A stretch of 64,000 nt of DNA from Desulforapulum autotrophicum (GCA_020723285.1 DYJE01000012.1:1-64000), one strand, 5' to 3'. Positions 51,646-61,535 are shown, counted from the stretch's first letter. Notes: generated by a model from the sequence alone, not told the origin. Made by a program: numbers and translations.

Positions 51646-54261
51646 ATGACGGTTGAAGCCGCACAGAGCCTGAAAAAAAAGAGAGACGAACTCATCTCCC
51701 GTTTCATGAGTGGAAAGGAAAAGGATTTTACTGCGCGCCTCTCATATCTCATTGATGAATACCTTGTCAGCCGGTTTGAAACCAGCGACACAGGTCTTAA
51801 ACTGGGGATGCTGAACCACCCGTTCACCCTCATCGCCCTGGGATCTTACGGACGAAAGGAGCCCGCCATCTGCTCGGACCTGGCCCTGATGTTTCTTTTT
51901 GAAAACGCCCTTCCCCAGGAAACAGGAGATCTTGTCAAAGAGTTTATTTACCCGCTCTGGGACACCGGCCTTGAAGTCACACACGTCACCCGCACCGTGG
52001 ATGAATGCGTGACGGCCGCAGAAAAAAACACCGACGTGCTTGTCTCGCTTCTGGACGCCCGGTTTATCTGCGGCATGTCCAGACTGTTTATCACCGTGGG
52101 GGAAACCCTTCGGTCACGAATCGTCAAGGCCCGTCGCAGCTCCATACTCAAGGAACTCTCCGACAGAAACAAAGTCCGCCACCATCGGTTTGGCGACGCA
52201 TCCTATCTTGTCGAGCCCAATCTGAAAGAAGGACAGGGCGGCATCGGGGATTATGACGCCCTTCTTTCAGTGGCACGGGTCAAAGACGACGCTCTCACGC
52301 CTGCCGACCTCAAACTCTGCGGCATCGTTTCGGAAAAGGAATGGAGCGATCTCGTCACCGCTCACCGGTTCGTCCTCAGAGTTCGAAGCATTCTCCACCA
52401 GGTCACGGGCCGTAAATGCGACCAGCTGTTTCTCGAATACCAGCCCCGCATCGCGGAACTTCTCGGTTACAAAAAGACCGCCGGTCAGGAAGCCGTGGAA
52501 TGTTTTATGGGCGATTTGCACGGTCATCTGGAAACCATCAAGCAGCAGTACGGCATGGTCATCACCGAACTCGGCTTTGGAGGCCACGGAAAAAAAACAA
52601 GAACGGCTGTCCCTAAAAAAACCAGGGTCCGGGGGCTTGAGCTGAATGAAAAAAACATGCTGACCTTCAGCTCAGCCAAAGACATTCTGGGCTCCCCGGA
52701 ACTCCTGATGAAAATATTCGGCGAAAGTGCTTCCCTGGGCATCGCCCTCAGCGTCGACGCCATCCGGCTGATCAGAGACCTGGTCCCCCGGCTCGTCAAT
52801 GCCGATTTCAGGAGAAGCCGGTCCGTTTTGCGAGCCTTTGAAAAAGTGCTGGCCGCCGGAACAGAATCCAACACCGCCCTTGATGACATGCTGAGAACCG
52901 GTTTCATGACCTTGTTCATCCCTGAATTCAAAGGCATACTCAACCGGATGCAGTATAACGAGTATCATCTTTTCCCCGTGGACAAGCATTCCATCATGAC
53001 GGTTAAAAAAGCGGCCATGTTCGAGGTCGAGCAGGAATCCCCCCCTTTGTGCTCGAACCTTTTCATAAACCTTGTCGACAAGCGCCCTCTTCTCTGGGCC
53101 TGCCTTCTCCACGATATCGGGAAAAGCGTCCACAGCGACGACCACCCGGAAAAAGGTGCGAACATGGCGCAGGCCATTCTCAGGCGCATGGGATACGATG
53201 AAGCGTTCAGCGAAACCGTGGCTTTCCTTGTGAAAGAGCACCTTTTTCTCGTCAAGACAGCCACGCGGCGGGATATCCACGATGAAGAAACCGCCATGAT
53301 CTGCGCACGGCGCATCAAGGACGACACCCGTCTTGTCATGCTTTTTCTTCTGACCGTGGCCGACTCCATGTCCACCGGTCCCAAAGCCTGGAATTCATGG
53401 ACCGGTTCCCTTTTGGCCTCACTGTTCCAAAAAACAAGGGATCTCATGGGTCGCCGTGAGTTCTCCGACGAGCATGTCCTTGAACTTATCGAAAGCAAGA
53501 AAACCGCCATCGGCATCGCCCTCAAGGAAAAAGGCTACGACGAACGGACTGCAGAGAAAATCACAGGCCTTCTGTCCCTAAGATACCTTGAGCATGTGGA
53601 TGTCCATACCATGGAACGGCACATCAACCTTTACAGGCGCCTCGGGTCTTCACCGTTTGTCTGGGACATCGAAGGCGTGGGCGGTTCGGATCCCAGGACC
53701 GTCACCATCGCCGCCGCGAACCGTCCCGGTCTTTTCTCCAGATTGGCGGGCCTGATGACCCTCTACGGATTCAACATCCTGGACGCCCAGATTTTCACCC
53801 TCAAAAACAACATCGCCATCGACGTATTCCACCTGTCACCGCCCTCCGACCTGCTTTACGAAGAAGACAAATGGAAGCGGGCCACAGAGGAACTGGGCAA
53901 TATTCTCACACACGACATCAACCTGCCGGTGAGACTCAAGGACATGATCCGAAGGACCGCACCCAACCGTCTGTATACAGTCAAGCAGCCCACACGCATT
54001 GTGGTGGACAACGAAACATCCGGTTTTTTTACCATCATCGAAGTTCACACTTACGATTTCACCGGTCTTCTCTACACCATCACCACCACCCTCTTCCGCC
54101 TGGGCCTTGACGTTTACGTGGCCAAAATCGCCACGAACCGGGATCAGGTGGTGGACATCTTTTACGTCCGGAACACCTACGGCCAAAAAGTCCTGTCCGA
54201 CGAACAAATCGCAAGAATCCAAAATGAAATCAAAGAGGTCATCGACAATCCGGCCTTCTGA
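51646..54261 (+). CDS. glnD: GlnD-family PII uridylyltransferase/uridylyl-removing enzyme with altered transferase site
   Basis: An 871-residue protein in the GlnD order: nucleotidyltransferase domain (about 50-200), central linker with the GlnD signature VEPNLKEGQGGIGD, HD domain with LLHDIGK (His489, Asp490), and two ACT domains (VTIAAANRPGLFSRLAGLM, EVHTYDFTGLLYTI). GlnD adds and removes UMP on the nitrogen sensor PII in response to glutamine. Usual GlnD carries G-G-x-G-R-x-E then S-D-x-D; here it is GSYGRKEPAICSDLAL, so the second aspartate is Ala80 (codon GCC). The HD part is intact, so uridylyl removal may remain while transfer may be lost. GGGG precedes the ATG. Confidence 0.9.
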   Translation: MTVEAAQSLKKKRDELISRFMSGKEKDFTARLSYLIDEYLVSRFETSDTGLKLGMLNHPFTLIALGSYGRKEPAICSDLALMFLFENALPQETGDLVKEFIYPLWDTGLEVTHVTRTVDECVTAAEKNTDVLVSLLDARFICGMSRLFITVGETLRSRIVKARRSSILKELSDRNKVRHHRFGDASYLVEPNLKEGQGGIGDYDALLSVARVKDDALTPADLKLCGIVSEKEWSDLVTAHRFVLRVRSILHQVTGRKCDQLFLEYQPRIAELLGYKKTAGQEAVECFMGDLHGHLETIKQQYGMVITELGFGGHGKKTRTAVPKKTRVRGLELNEKNMLTFSSAKDILGSPELLMKIFGESASLGIALSVDAIRLIRDLVPRLVNADFRRSRSVLRAFEKVLAAGTESNTALDDMLRTGFMTLFIPEFKGILNRMQYNEYHLFPVDKHSIMTVKKAAMFEVEQESPPLCSNLFINLVDKRPLLWACLLHDIGKSVHSDDHPEKGANMAQAILRRMGYDEAFSETVAFLVKEHLFLVKTATRRDIHDEETAMICARRIKDDTRLVMLFLLTVADSMSTGPKAWNSWTGSLLASLFQKTRDLMGRREFSDEHVLELIESKKTAIGIALKEKGYDERTAEKITGLLSLRYLEHVDVHTMERHINLYRRLGSSPFVWDIEGVGGSDPRTVTIAAANRPGLFSRLAGLMTLYGFNILDAQIFTLKNNIAIDVFHLSPPSDLLYEEDKWKRATEELGNILTHDINLPVRLKDMIRRTAPNRLYTVKQPTRIVVDNETSGFFTIIEVHTYDFTGLLYTITTTLFRLGLDVYVAKIATNRDQVVDIFYVRNTYGQKVLSDEQIARIQNEIKEVIDNPAF

Positions 54262-54312
54262 CAGCCCATGGAAACCGCATGACCTGTCACCGGCGGACCA
54301 AAAAACCAGGCC

Positions 54313-54465
54313 CATGAAAGCGGCCCGGGTTTTATTCCCGGCAGGAGGTTTTTCAGAAACGCGATTTTAACGATATGGATACGTTGAAATGTGGGACTTT
54401 AGGCTTAGTCTTGAGATTCCGAAACACACAGGAAGCCGGGAATAAAACTCGGACCGCTTTTCATG
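54313..54465. repeat. 150-bp imperfect inverted-repeat structure
   Basis: CATGAAAGCGGCCCGGGTTT plus ATTCCCGGC at 54313-54342 is matched in reverse complement at 54435-54465 with a few mismatches; the 92-base middle also has partial complementarity. It lies just after glnD and could be a terminator-like RNA or a small non-autonomous element. Confidence 0.5.
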
Positions 54466-55164
54466 GATGTCAACCTGGAATGTTCTATGGAAAAACGACA
54501 GGCATCCCCAAAGCGTAAAACCGCTTTTCGGGTGCTGCAATATGGCCGGGAAAGAATGTCGGCACAGTCGCTCATCATTTTCCACTCCGAGAAAACACGA
54601 TTCCCGCAAGGGCGTCACGCCCATGCGATTCATTAACCTTTGATACGCCGCTTTCCCAATGAAACCGGCGGACAAACAAAAACATCCCCGGCTTATATGC
54701 CGGTTTAGAATCCATTTGTTGAAAGGCCAACACCTTGTCTATGTCGTTTTTATCTTCTCGTTTTGAAAAAGGACGAACACGTCAAAGCCTTTGTCGGACC
54801 ATCCCCCGCGTGCCTATGGTCCGGCTTCATCGTGCCGTTTGTTTTCGTGCATATAGTCACACTTTTTAAAAAATTCCAACCTGAAAAAATGATCCCCCCA
54901 AGCCCCTCCACCCCAATGTTACCCATCCTGTGATCATCAGAACCGTTAATACCCTGATAATAATGGATGCCGCACCGAGAAAAAAAATTACCGGTAGGAA
55001 AAAGGGAAGAACATACCGGGCTTCCGGCTGATTTCAGTCAGCCCCGCCTGACAGTTCATGGAATGCAGGGCTTAGAAGTGCCCCGCTTCGAGGGGATTGA
55101 GACTTGCGGTCAAGATTGCATTCACATCCATCGCCATTCGCCATCCAATCGGAAACCATCGTAA

Positions 55165-55499
55165 GTCGGCTTCTCGGCACGAAAGCCGACAAATTGCCCC
55201 CATCCTTATCATGCGACTCCCCATGCGACGTGCCAATCTCCCATAAAAACAAACACCTCCGCACATCAACCCTCGCTTCATTTGTGGATCGGGCCATTTT
55301 GTCGGGTTTGAAGAACCCGACCTGCGATGGGGCGTCAACAGGTCATTCATTATTCTTCAGCTCCAGGCCTTAGCCTGGGTGGAATCGACAAATGGTAGGT
55401 CCACGCACGAAATATTAACGGTCATCCGGACAGAATATAAGGTCTAATCGTTCGATGGATCGGGCCAGTTGTCGGCTTTCGTGCCTCAAGCCGACCTAC
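55165..55499. repeat. three REP-like palindromes in a 1.4-kb gene-free region
   Basis: GTCGGCTT/AAGCCGAC at 55165-55190, GTCGGGTT/AACCCGAC at 55301-55321 and GTCGGCTT/AAGCCGAC followed by CTACG at 55471-55499. They belong to the same family as at 5798 and 5909. The surrounding 54262-55692 holds no convincing gene: small reading frames exist, but none has a recognisable family or good start. Confidence 0.6.
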
Positions 55500-55692
55500 G
55501 GCAGACCGGCGATCATCGGTCGTCATCGTGTTTTTCAGGCCAACGTTCATGGTTGGGGTCATTCATGAATGTAGGGGCAGACGATGATCTGCCGGGGAGT
55601 CGGGATCTTAACGCGGCTGATGGTGAATGCCATTGGGAATACGGATGTGGGGGGCGGACATTTGGAGTCCGCCCCTTATGTGGAACGCGGGG

Positions 55693-56598
55693 TTATTTTC
55701 CTGAAACGAAGTTTGGCTGAATGTATTCGGGGTTCGGGTAGGAGTAGAAACCTTCGCCGGATTTGAGGCCGAGCTTGCCCTGTTCCACGAATTTTTTAAG
55801 GAACGCGGCGTTGGCCCTGGCTTTGGGGCTGTCCAGTTTCTGCGCCCAGTAGTCTGTAATTTTGTAGACCGTATCAAGACCCACGCTGTCCATCAGGCCA
55901 AAGGGGCCGATGAACGTGTGCATGACCCCCATCCAGCTTCGGTCGATTTCCTGAATGGACGTGACGTTTTTAGAGGCAAGACCCAGCGCGGAATCCAGAA
56001 GGGCCATGAACATGTTGTTGAACACATAGCCGTTGTGCTCTTTGGTGAGTACGATGGCCACCTGATCCAGTTTTTCCGCAAAAGCCTTGACCAGGGCCAC
56101 GGTTTCAGCCGACGTGCCGGGATGGGGCATCACATCCACCACGTTGGTCATGCTGGTGTCGTGGAAATGAAGGGCGCAGAGCCGGTCGGGACGTCCGGAG
56201 TCCCCGGCGAACTGTGACGGAAGAAGGGAGGATGTGTTGGTGGTGAACACGGTGTCCTTGCGGCACAGCGCGTCGAACTGGGCGAAGATCCTGCCTTTCA
56301 GTTTCGGGTCTTCAGGAACGGATTCGCTGATGATGTCCACGTCTTTCGCGGCGATTTCAGGATCGGTGGTGGTGCTGATCCGGGCGATGGCCTGATCCGC
56401 CTGTTCCTGGGTGTACTGGTTCATCTTCACCATTTTTCCGGCTTTCCGGCCCATGCGTTCCAAGGCTTTTACGAGAATGTCCTGGTTCAGGTCATAAAGA
56501 ACCACATCAAACCCTTTCAGCGCGCAAAGCAGTCCGATCTGCTGTCCCATGGTTCCGGAGCCGAGAATCAGCACCCGGCGGATATCTTCGATCTTCAT
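55693..56598 (-). CDS. 3-hydroxyacyl-CoA dehydrogenase
   Basis: A 301-residue NAD-dependent dehydrogenase of the 3-hydroxybutyryl-/3-hydroxyacyl-CoA group, acting in beta-oxidation or butyrate-type metabolism. The NAD-binding motif is ILGSGTMGQQIG near 12-23; SESVPEDPKLKGRIFAQFD, TNTSSLLPSQ, the catalytic-histidine region LCALHFHDTSM and the C-terminal FIGPFGLMDSVGLD are present. ATG 56598 is chosen because GGGGGAAG lies 5 bases before it. A TetR-type operator lies 135 bases upstream. No thiolase or crotonase is adjacent. Confidence 0.93.
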   Translation of the reverse strand: MKIEDIRRVLILGSGTMGQQIGLLCALKGFDVVLYDLNQDILVKALERMGRKAGKMVKMNQYTQEQADQAIARISTTTDPEIAAKDVDIISESVPEDPKLKGRIFAQFDALCRKDTVFTTNTSSLLPSQFAGDSGRPDRLCALHFHDTSMTNVVDVMPHPGTSAETVALVKAFAEKLDQVAIVLTKEHNGYVFNNMFMALLDSALGLASKNVTSIQEIDRSWMGVMHTFIGPFGLMDSVGLDTVYKITDYWAQKLDSPKARANAAFLKKFVEQGKLGLKSGEGFYSYPNPEYIQPNFVSGK

Positions 56599-56733
56599 TC
56601 TTACTTCCCCCGTTCTCATGTCGTTAAAAAATTGGTTTTGACGGCGGGTTTTTTGAGATCATTCCATGGTTGCGCCGTCACGTTTATTAATGATGGATCT
56701 TAGGATTTCAAAATGGGTTTGTCAATAAAAATA

Positions 56734-56745
56734 GAACGAGCGTTC
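56734..56745. promoter_or_regulatory. candidate TetR-family operator
   Basis: GAACGAGCGTTC, a near-perfect 12-base palindrome in an A/T-rich context, 135 bases before the hydroxyacyl-CoA dehydrogenase start. ACGAACGTTCGT-like sites are typical of TetR-type repressors of fatty-acid genes. No regulator gene is in the window. Confidence 0.4.
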
Positions 56746-56992
56746 GTATTTTTTAGCATATCGGACACCAGGCGGAGGATGGCGGTAACGGTTGCGGCCG
56801 TGATTCTTCAGCATGATCCGGTAACGCGGCAATTATTTCCCCGGCATGCAGCCCGTGGCGTCATGATTTTGACACGACACAGCGGCACCCGAAGAACCTT
56901 TCCATGACAACGGGCGGGACAATTGCAATAACCCTCTGTTTTATTGATACATTTAAAATACATCTCGCTGCACTGTTTCACGCCATGCCCCT

Positions 56993-57008
56993 TGGCATTC
57001 ATGTTGCA
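56993..57008 (+). promoter_or_regulatory. sigma-54 promoter of the flg operon
   Basis: TGGCATTCATGTTGCA, with GG and GC dinucleotides 10 bases apart (the -24/-12 pattern), 77 bases before the flgF start. Sigma-54 control of rod and ring genes is common in flagellated Proteobacteria. The rest of 56746-57085 holds no gene. Confidence 0.65.
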
Positions 57009-57085
57009 ATTTTCTTGGACAAACCCGGTTCCATGCATTCTTTTCCGTGCATGACATAACCCAACCCTGTTGAAAGGCTTTATGT

Positions 57086-57763
57086 ATGCTTCTTGAAATG
57101 ACACGGGCAGCCCAGGCAGGACTCCGGCAGGAACGCCAGTTCGAGGTGATCTCCAACCACCTGGCCAACACCTCCACCGCAGGGTTCAAAAAGGACGTGC
57201 TCTCGTTCGACCAGGTGATGAAAGCCACGATTTCAACGGATTTTTCCGTGGGCGATCCCCAGATCAGCGGAAACAAACTCGATGTGGCTCTGGGTGAAAA
57301 AGGGTTTTTCAAGGTGGAAACCCCCCAGGGCGTCCGCTACACCCGGAACGGCAATTTCTCGCTGAACACGGACCGGCAGATCGTCAACGGCATGGGTCAG
57401 CTGATTCTGGGTGACGCGGGCCCCGTGACTGTTCCTGGAAATGATATTTTCATCAATGAAAACGGGGAAATCTTTTCGGATGGCACTCAGGTGGGACGGC
57501 TGGCCGTGGCGGATTTCCCGTCCTATACCCAGCTGCTCAAGGAAGGCGACAACAACTACCGGTATGACGGCAATCCCCAGGACGAAACCCAGGCCCGTCC
57601 GGTGAAGGTGATTCAAGGGGCCATAGAAGGCTCCAACATATCCGTGGTGACGGAAATGACCAAAATGATCGAAAGCCACAGAATGTATGAAAGCATCAGC
57701 AAGATGATGCGAACCATTGACGAACTGGACGGCGAAGCCACCACCATGGCGTCCGCCGACTGA
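57086..57763 (+). CDS. flgF: flagellar basal-body rod protein FlgF
   Basis: A 225-residue rod protein. The N-terminal rod signature is QFEVISNHLANTSTAGFKKD, the central part has GEKGFFKVETPQGVRYTRNG, and the C-terminal signature is GAIEGSNISVVTEMTKMIES. It is the proximal rod component between FlgB/FlgC and FlgG. An in-frame ATG four codons later is possible. It is the first gene of an ordered flgF-G-A-H-I-J operon. Confidence 0.93.
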   Translation: MLLEMTRAAQAGLRQERQFEVISNHLANTSTAGFKKDVLSFDQVMKATISTDFSVGDPQISGNKLDVALGEKGFFKVETPQGVRYTRNGNFSLNTDRQIVNGMGQLILGDAGPVTVPGNDIFINENGEIFSDGTQVGRLAVADFPSYTQLLKEGDNNYRYDGNPQDETQARPVKVIQGAIEGSNISVVTEMTKMIESHRMYESISKMMRTIDELDGEATTMASAD

Positions 57764-57791
57764 TAAGGAAGTATAAAAACAGGAGGAAGGT

Positions 57792-58574
57792 ATGATCAGA
57801 GGAATTTGGACAGCGGCCACAGGCATGTCAGCCCAGCAACTCGCCGTCGACACGGTGGCGAACAACCTCGCAAACGCGAGCACGGCAGGTTTCAAGAAAA
57901 GCCGATCCAATTTCGAAGACCTGATGTACCAGACCCAGCTCATCGCCGGGGCCATCACACCGGGCGGGGGCCAGATCCCTGCGGGCATCCAGGTGGGCAT
58001 GGGTGTCAGGCCCACCAGTGTCCAGAAAATCTTCACCCAGGGTGATTACGTCCAGACCGGCAACGACCTGGACATGGCCATCCAGGGCGACGGTTTTTTC
58101 AGGGTGATTCACGGGGACGAGGAACTTTACACCCGTGCGGGAAATTTCACCCTGGACAGTGAAGGGTTCATCACCAACTCCCAGGGCGACCGTCTTCAGC
58201 CTGAAACCGCCATTCCCGAAGGCACCATCCTCGTGACGGTCCAGGCCAACGGACGACTCACGGCCCACGGGCAGAACGACTCGGTGCTCCTTGAAACGGA
58301 CATTCCGCTCTACACGTTCATCAACCCGTCGGGGCTTTTCGCAGCTGGCCAGAATCTCCTGAGACCCACGGAAGGTTCCGGTGAAGCCATCGAAGGAACT
58401 CCGGGTTCCAACGGCGTGGGAACCCTGACCAACCAGACACTGGAAATGTCAAACGTGGATATCGTTGAAGAAATGGTGGCCATGATCGTAGGCCAGAGGG
58501 CTTATGAAGCCAATTCCAAAGCCCTGACCACCGGGGACAGAATGCTTGAAACAGCCACGGGGCTGAAACGTTAA
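57792..58574 (+). CDS. flgG: flagellar distal rod protein FlgG
   Basis: A 260-residue protein, the usual FlgG length. It starts IRGIWTAATGMSAQQLAVDTVANNLAN and has GDGFFRV, the D1 segment YTRAGNFTLDSEGFI and the C-terminal QTLEMSNVDIVEEMVAMIVGQRAYE pattern. It forms the distal rod that spans the periplasm. A perfect AGGAGGAAGG ribosome site precedes the ATG, 28 bases after flgF. Confidence 0.97.
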   Translation: MIRGIWTAATGMSAQQLAVDTVANNLANASTAGFKKSRSNFEDLMYQTQLIAGAITPGGGQIPAGIQVGMGVRPTSVQKIFTQGDYVQTGNDLDMAIQGDGFFRVIHGDEELYTRAGNFTLDSEGFITNSQGDRLQPETAIPEGTILVTVQANGRLTAHGQNDSVLLETDIPLYTFINPSGLFAAGQNLLRPTEGSGEAIEGTPGSNGVGTLTNQTLEMSNVDIVEEMVAMIVGQRAYEANSKALTTGDRMLETATGLKR

Positions 58575-58590
58575 TCCGGGGTGATGTAAC

Positions 58591-59655
58591 ATGAACACCA
58601 TGAAAACCGGGCATCCTGACAGATTCTTAAGACATGGAGAAACGTTCAGGCGTTTCCTGACCCTGACCGACGAAGACAGACACGTCATTCCCGCCCTCCT
58701 TGCCGCTGTTGTTCTGATCGTCCTCTGTTTTCTTCCTTCCCGGAGTTCAGGAGCAACCGACTCGGAATGCACCGTCACGGTCCGTCCGTTCAGCCTTGTC
58801 CCGAACCGGAATATCATTCTGGGGGATGTGGCGGACATTAAGGCTCCGGCCGATGTCCGGGACAGGCTGTCCGGCATCCGGCTTGGCGCATCCCCGAAAC
58901 CCGGAAAGCAGAAGAGGATTCCCGGCTCCATGGTGGAGTCGAAAATCCGATCTTTATCACCCACAATAAGCAGGGAAACACGTATGACTGTACCCAAAAT
59001 TTTTGTGGTCGAAAGACCCGGCCAGGAACTCACCGAGCCTGAACTGAAGGCGCTGTTCTATTCACACATTGAAAAAAAGGTCGAAGGCCGCCCCTTCAGG
59101 CTGAAAGACGTGAAAATCCGTGGAAACCGGTACATCCCTTTGGGCTCCAAAATTCTGAAGGTGGACGACACGTCAGGAACCCTCCCCAAAGGCCGGGTCA
59201 CTCTGGCCATCCGCGCTGAAGTGGACGGCGATATTTCAGCCCCCATCTATATTTCAGGGTGGGTTGACCTGTTCGAGGATGTGGTCAGGGCCGGGCGTGA
59301 CATTCCCAAAGGGGACACCATCCGGCGCGAAGACCTTCGCCTGTTCGAGGCCAACATGTCCAAAAGCCCGCCGGGACTCATGACCTCGGCGGATCGTGTG
59401 GAAGGGTCGGTGGCCCGGTCGCGCATCGGAAAAGGAACCGCCATCCGGGACTCCATGATCGCCGAAGCCCCGGTGATCCGCAAAGGCGATGTGGTTAAAA
59501 TCATGGTCAATTCCGGCCCCCTCACCGTGGTGGCCCAGGGCGTCTCACGGGAAGAAGGGCGGATGGGGCAGCAGATCATGGTCCAGAACATCCGCTCCAA
59601 CAAGAACATCCCGGCCAGGGTGGTGGGACCCGGTGCCGTGGAGGTCCTGTTCTGA
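58591..59655 (+). CDS. flgA: P-ring assembly chaperone FlgA
   Basis: A 354-residue periplasmic chaperone for FlgI P-ring assembly. It has an unusually long basic N-terminal region of about 45 residues before the hydrophobic export segment VIPALLAAVVLIVLCFL. A SAF-type C-terminal domain has RAGRDIPKGDTIRREDL, GSVARSRIGKGTAI and VIRKGDVVKIMVNSGPLTV. E. coli FlgA is about 220 residues; the extra middle domain is typical of Desulfobacterota members. Confidence 0.9.
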   Translation: MNTMKTGHPDRFLRHGETFRRFLTLTDEDRHVIPALLAAVVLIVLCFLPSRSSGATDSECTVTVRPFSLVPNRNIILGDVADIKAPADVRDRLSGIRLGASPKPGKQKRIPGSMVESKIRSLSPTISRETRMTVPKIFVVERPGQELTEPELKALFYSHIEKKVEGRPFRLKDVKIRGNRYIPLGSKILKVDDTSGTLPKGRVTLAIRAEVDGDISAPIYISGWVDLFEDVVRAGRDIPKGDTIRREDLRLFEANMSKSPPGLMTSADRVEGSVARSRIGKGTAIRDSMIAEAPVIRKGDVVKIMVNSGPLTVVAQGVSREEGRMGQQIMVQNIRSNKNIPARVVGPGAVEVLF

Positions 59656-59695
59656 TGCAAGATGCACTGTCGTCAGAGGACCTGTGGAGGTTAAT

Positions 59696-60406
59696 ATGAA
59701 ACAGATAAGGCTTTTAACGGCCATCGTTCCCGGAATCTTCATTCTTTCCTCATGCGCCGGTTTCTCTCCGGCGGTTTCCGTAACGCCCTCTCCGGCTTTC
59801 CAGACCGAACCGGCTGTCGCGCCGTTTGTCAAGCCGCCTCTGCCTTCGGAGGGTTCTCTCTGGACCGAAGCGTCCCCCACCCTTTTTTCCGATATCAAGG
59901 CCCGGCAGGTGGGTGACACGGTCATCGTGGACATCGTGGAAAACACCTCGTCCAGCCTGGACGCCACCACGGAAACCGGCAAGGACACCAGCATGGACGC
60001 CGGAGTATCAGAATTTTTCGGAGCCATGACCAAGCTGCTCCGGCATCATCCGGACCTCGATTCCACCGGCAAACTCATCGGAGCCTCGGTGGCCAACAGT
60101 TTCAAGGGTGACGGAAAAAGCAACCGAAAAGGTCAGGTCACCGCCACCATCGCGGCGCGGGTTCTTGAAGTGTTCCCCAACAGAAACATCGCCATCTGGG
60201 GCCGCAGGGAAATGAAGGTCAACAACGAAACCCAGTATATCACCGTTTCAGGCATCATCCGCCAGGGAGACATCGACTCCATGAACCATGTGGCGTCCAC
60301 GTATCTGGCCGACGCCCGGATCGAGTACTCCGGAAAAGGCGTCATTGCCGACAAGCAGAAGGTGGGCTGGCTGACCCGGATTTTCGACCATGTCTGGCCG
60401 TTCTGA
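59696..60406 (+). CDS. flgH: flagellar L-ring lipoprotein FlgH
   Basis: A 236-residue lipoprotein forming the outer-membrane L ring. Signal LLTAIVPGIFILSSC with lipobox Cys20, then the FlgH core: SLWTEASPTLFSDIKARQVGDTV, NRKGQVTATIAARVLEVFPN, INNETQYI-like KVNNETQYITVSGIIR and the C-terminal VGWLTRIFD. GTGGAGG lies before ATG 59696. Confidence 0.95.
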   Translation: MKQIRLLTAIVPGIFILSSCAGFSPAVSVTPSPAFQTEPAVAPFVKPPLPSEGSLWTEASPTLFSDIKARQVGDTVIVDIVENTSSSLDATTETGKDTSMDAGVSEFFGAMTKLLRHHPDLDSTGKLIGASVANSFKGDGKSNRKGQVTATIAARVLEVFPNRNIAIWGRREMKVNNETQYITVSGIIRQGDIDSMNHVASTYLADARIEYSGKGVIADKQKVGWLTRIFDHVWPF

Positions 60407-60428
60407 CCCAACGATTGAGGGGTGCGAT

Positions 60429-61535
60429 ATGAAACACAGCGGCATAATGAAACCACCGGCCATGACGATGCTTGTCATCGCCATTCTTTTTCTTTGCTCG
60501 ATACCGTCAGAGGCCGTCCGCATCAAGGACATCGCCGCCATCAAAGGTGTGCGTTCAAACCAGCTTCTGGGTTATGGCCTGGTGGTGGGGCTCAACGGAA
60601 CCGGCGACAAATCGGGCACCGCGTTCACCATGCAGTCCCTGGGCAACATGATCGAGCACATGGGGGTCCACGTAAACCCCTCGAACCTGAAACCGAAAAA
60701 CGTGGCAGCGGTGATGATCACCGCTGAAATGCCTGCGTTTTCACGCATCGGCAGCAAAATGGACATCATGGTGTCATCCATGGGCGACGCCAAAAGTCTG
60801 GTGGGCGGCACCCTTCTCCTGACACCGTTAAGGGGCGTCGACGGCAATGTCTACGCTCTGGCCCAGGGGGCTGTGGCCATCGGCGGAGCCGGAGGAAACG
60901 GAACCACCAAAAACCATCTGCTGGTGGGGCGGATCGCCGGAGGGGCCACCGTTGAAAAAGAGCTTGCAAGCACTTTCAACGACAAGGAAGAACTTGTGAT
61001 GTCCCTTTACAACCCGGATTTCACCACAGTGAACCGCATCGCGAATTCCATCAACCGGCAATCGAAAAAGAAAGTGGCCCAGGCCGTGGATTCAGGGGCT
61101 TTAAGGATCACTGTCCCCGATGCCATGAAAGGACGTGTCACGGAATTCATCGCCGGAATCGAAGGGATTTCCATCACCCCGGACAGCATCGCCAAAGTGG
61201 TGGTCAATGAAAAAACCGGCACCATCATCATCGGTGAAAACGTCAGTATTTCGACGGTGGCGGTGTCCCACGGCAACCTCACCATCACCATCCGCGACAC
61301 CAAGGAGGTTTCCCAGCCAGCCCCCCTGTCCGGCGGTGAAACCAAAGTGACCAGCAGCAAGGCAACGTCCATGGAAGAAGAAAAAGCACGGGTGATGGTC
61401 CTTGCCAAAGGAGCCACCATCAAGGATCTGGTCAAGGCCCTCAACGCCATCGGCGTCACGCCCAGGGACCTGATCAGCATTTTTCAGACCATCCGGGCCG
61501 CCGGAGCCCTTCAGGCCGAACTGGAGATCATCTGA
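60429..61535 (+). CDS. flgI: flagellar P-ring protein FlgI
   Basis: A 368-residue periplasmic ring protein. The signal peptide is MLVIAILFLCSIPSEA, then the family start VRIKDIAAIKGVRSNQLLGYGLVVGLNGTGD (split here: RIKDIA, LLGYGLVVGL), VNPSNLKPKNVAAVMITAEMP, and the C-terminal LVKALNAIGVTPRDLISIFQ. Start 60429 has GAGGGG before it; an in-frame ATG at 60390 lies inside flgH. It ends in a TGATG overlap with flgJ. Confidence 0.96.
   Translation: MKHSGIMKPPAMTMLVIAILFLCSIPSEAVRIKDIAAIKGVRSNQLLGYGLVVGLNGTGDKSGTAFTMQSLGNMIEHMGVHVNPSNLKPKNVAAVMITAEMPAFSRIGSKMDIMVSSMGDAKSLVGGTLLLTPLRGVDGNVYALAQGAVAIGGAGGNGTTKNHLLVGRIAGGATVEKELASTFNDKEELVMSLYNPDFTTVNRIANSINRQSKKKVAQAVDSGALRITVPDAMKGRVTEFIAGIEGISITPDSIAKVVVNEKTGTIIIGENVSISTVAVSHGNLTITIRDTKEVSQPAPLSGGETKVTSSKATSMEEEKARVMVLAKGATIKDLVKALNAIGVTPRDLISIFQTIRAAGALQAELEII

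Noticed and set aside
54367-54675. 102-codon minus-strand frame after glnD
   Set aside because: It runs through one arm of the inverted repeat and has no family or start signal.
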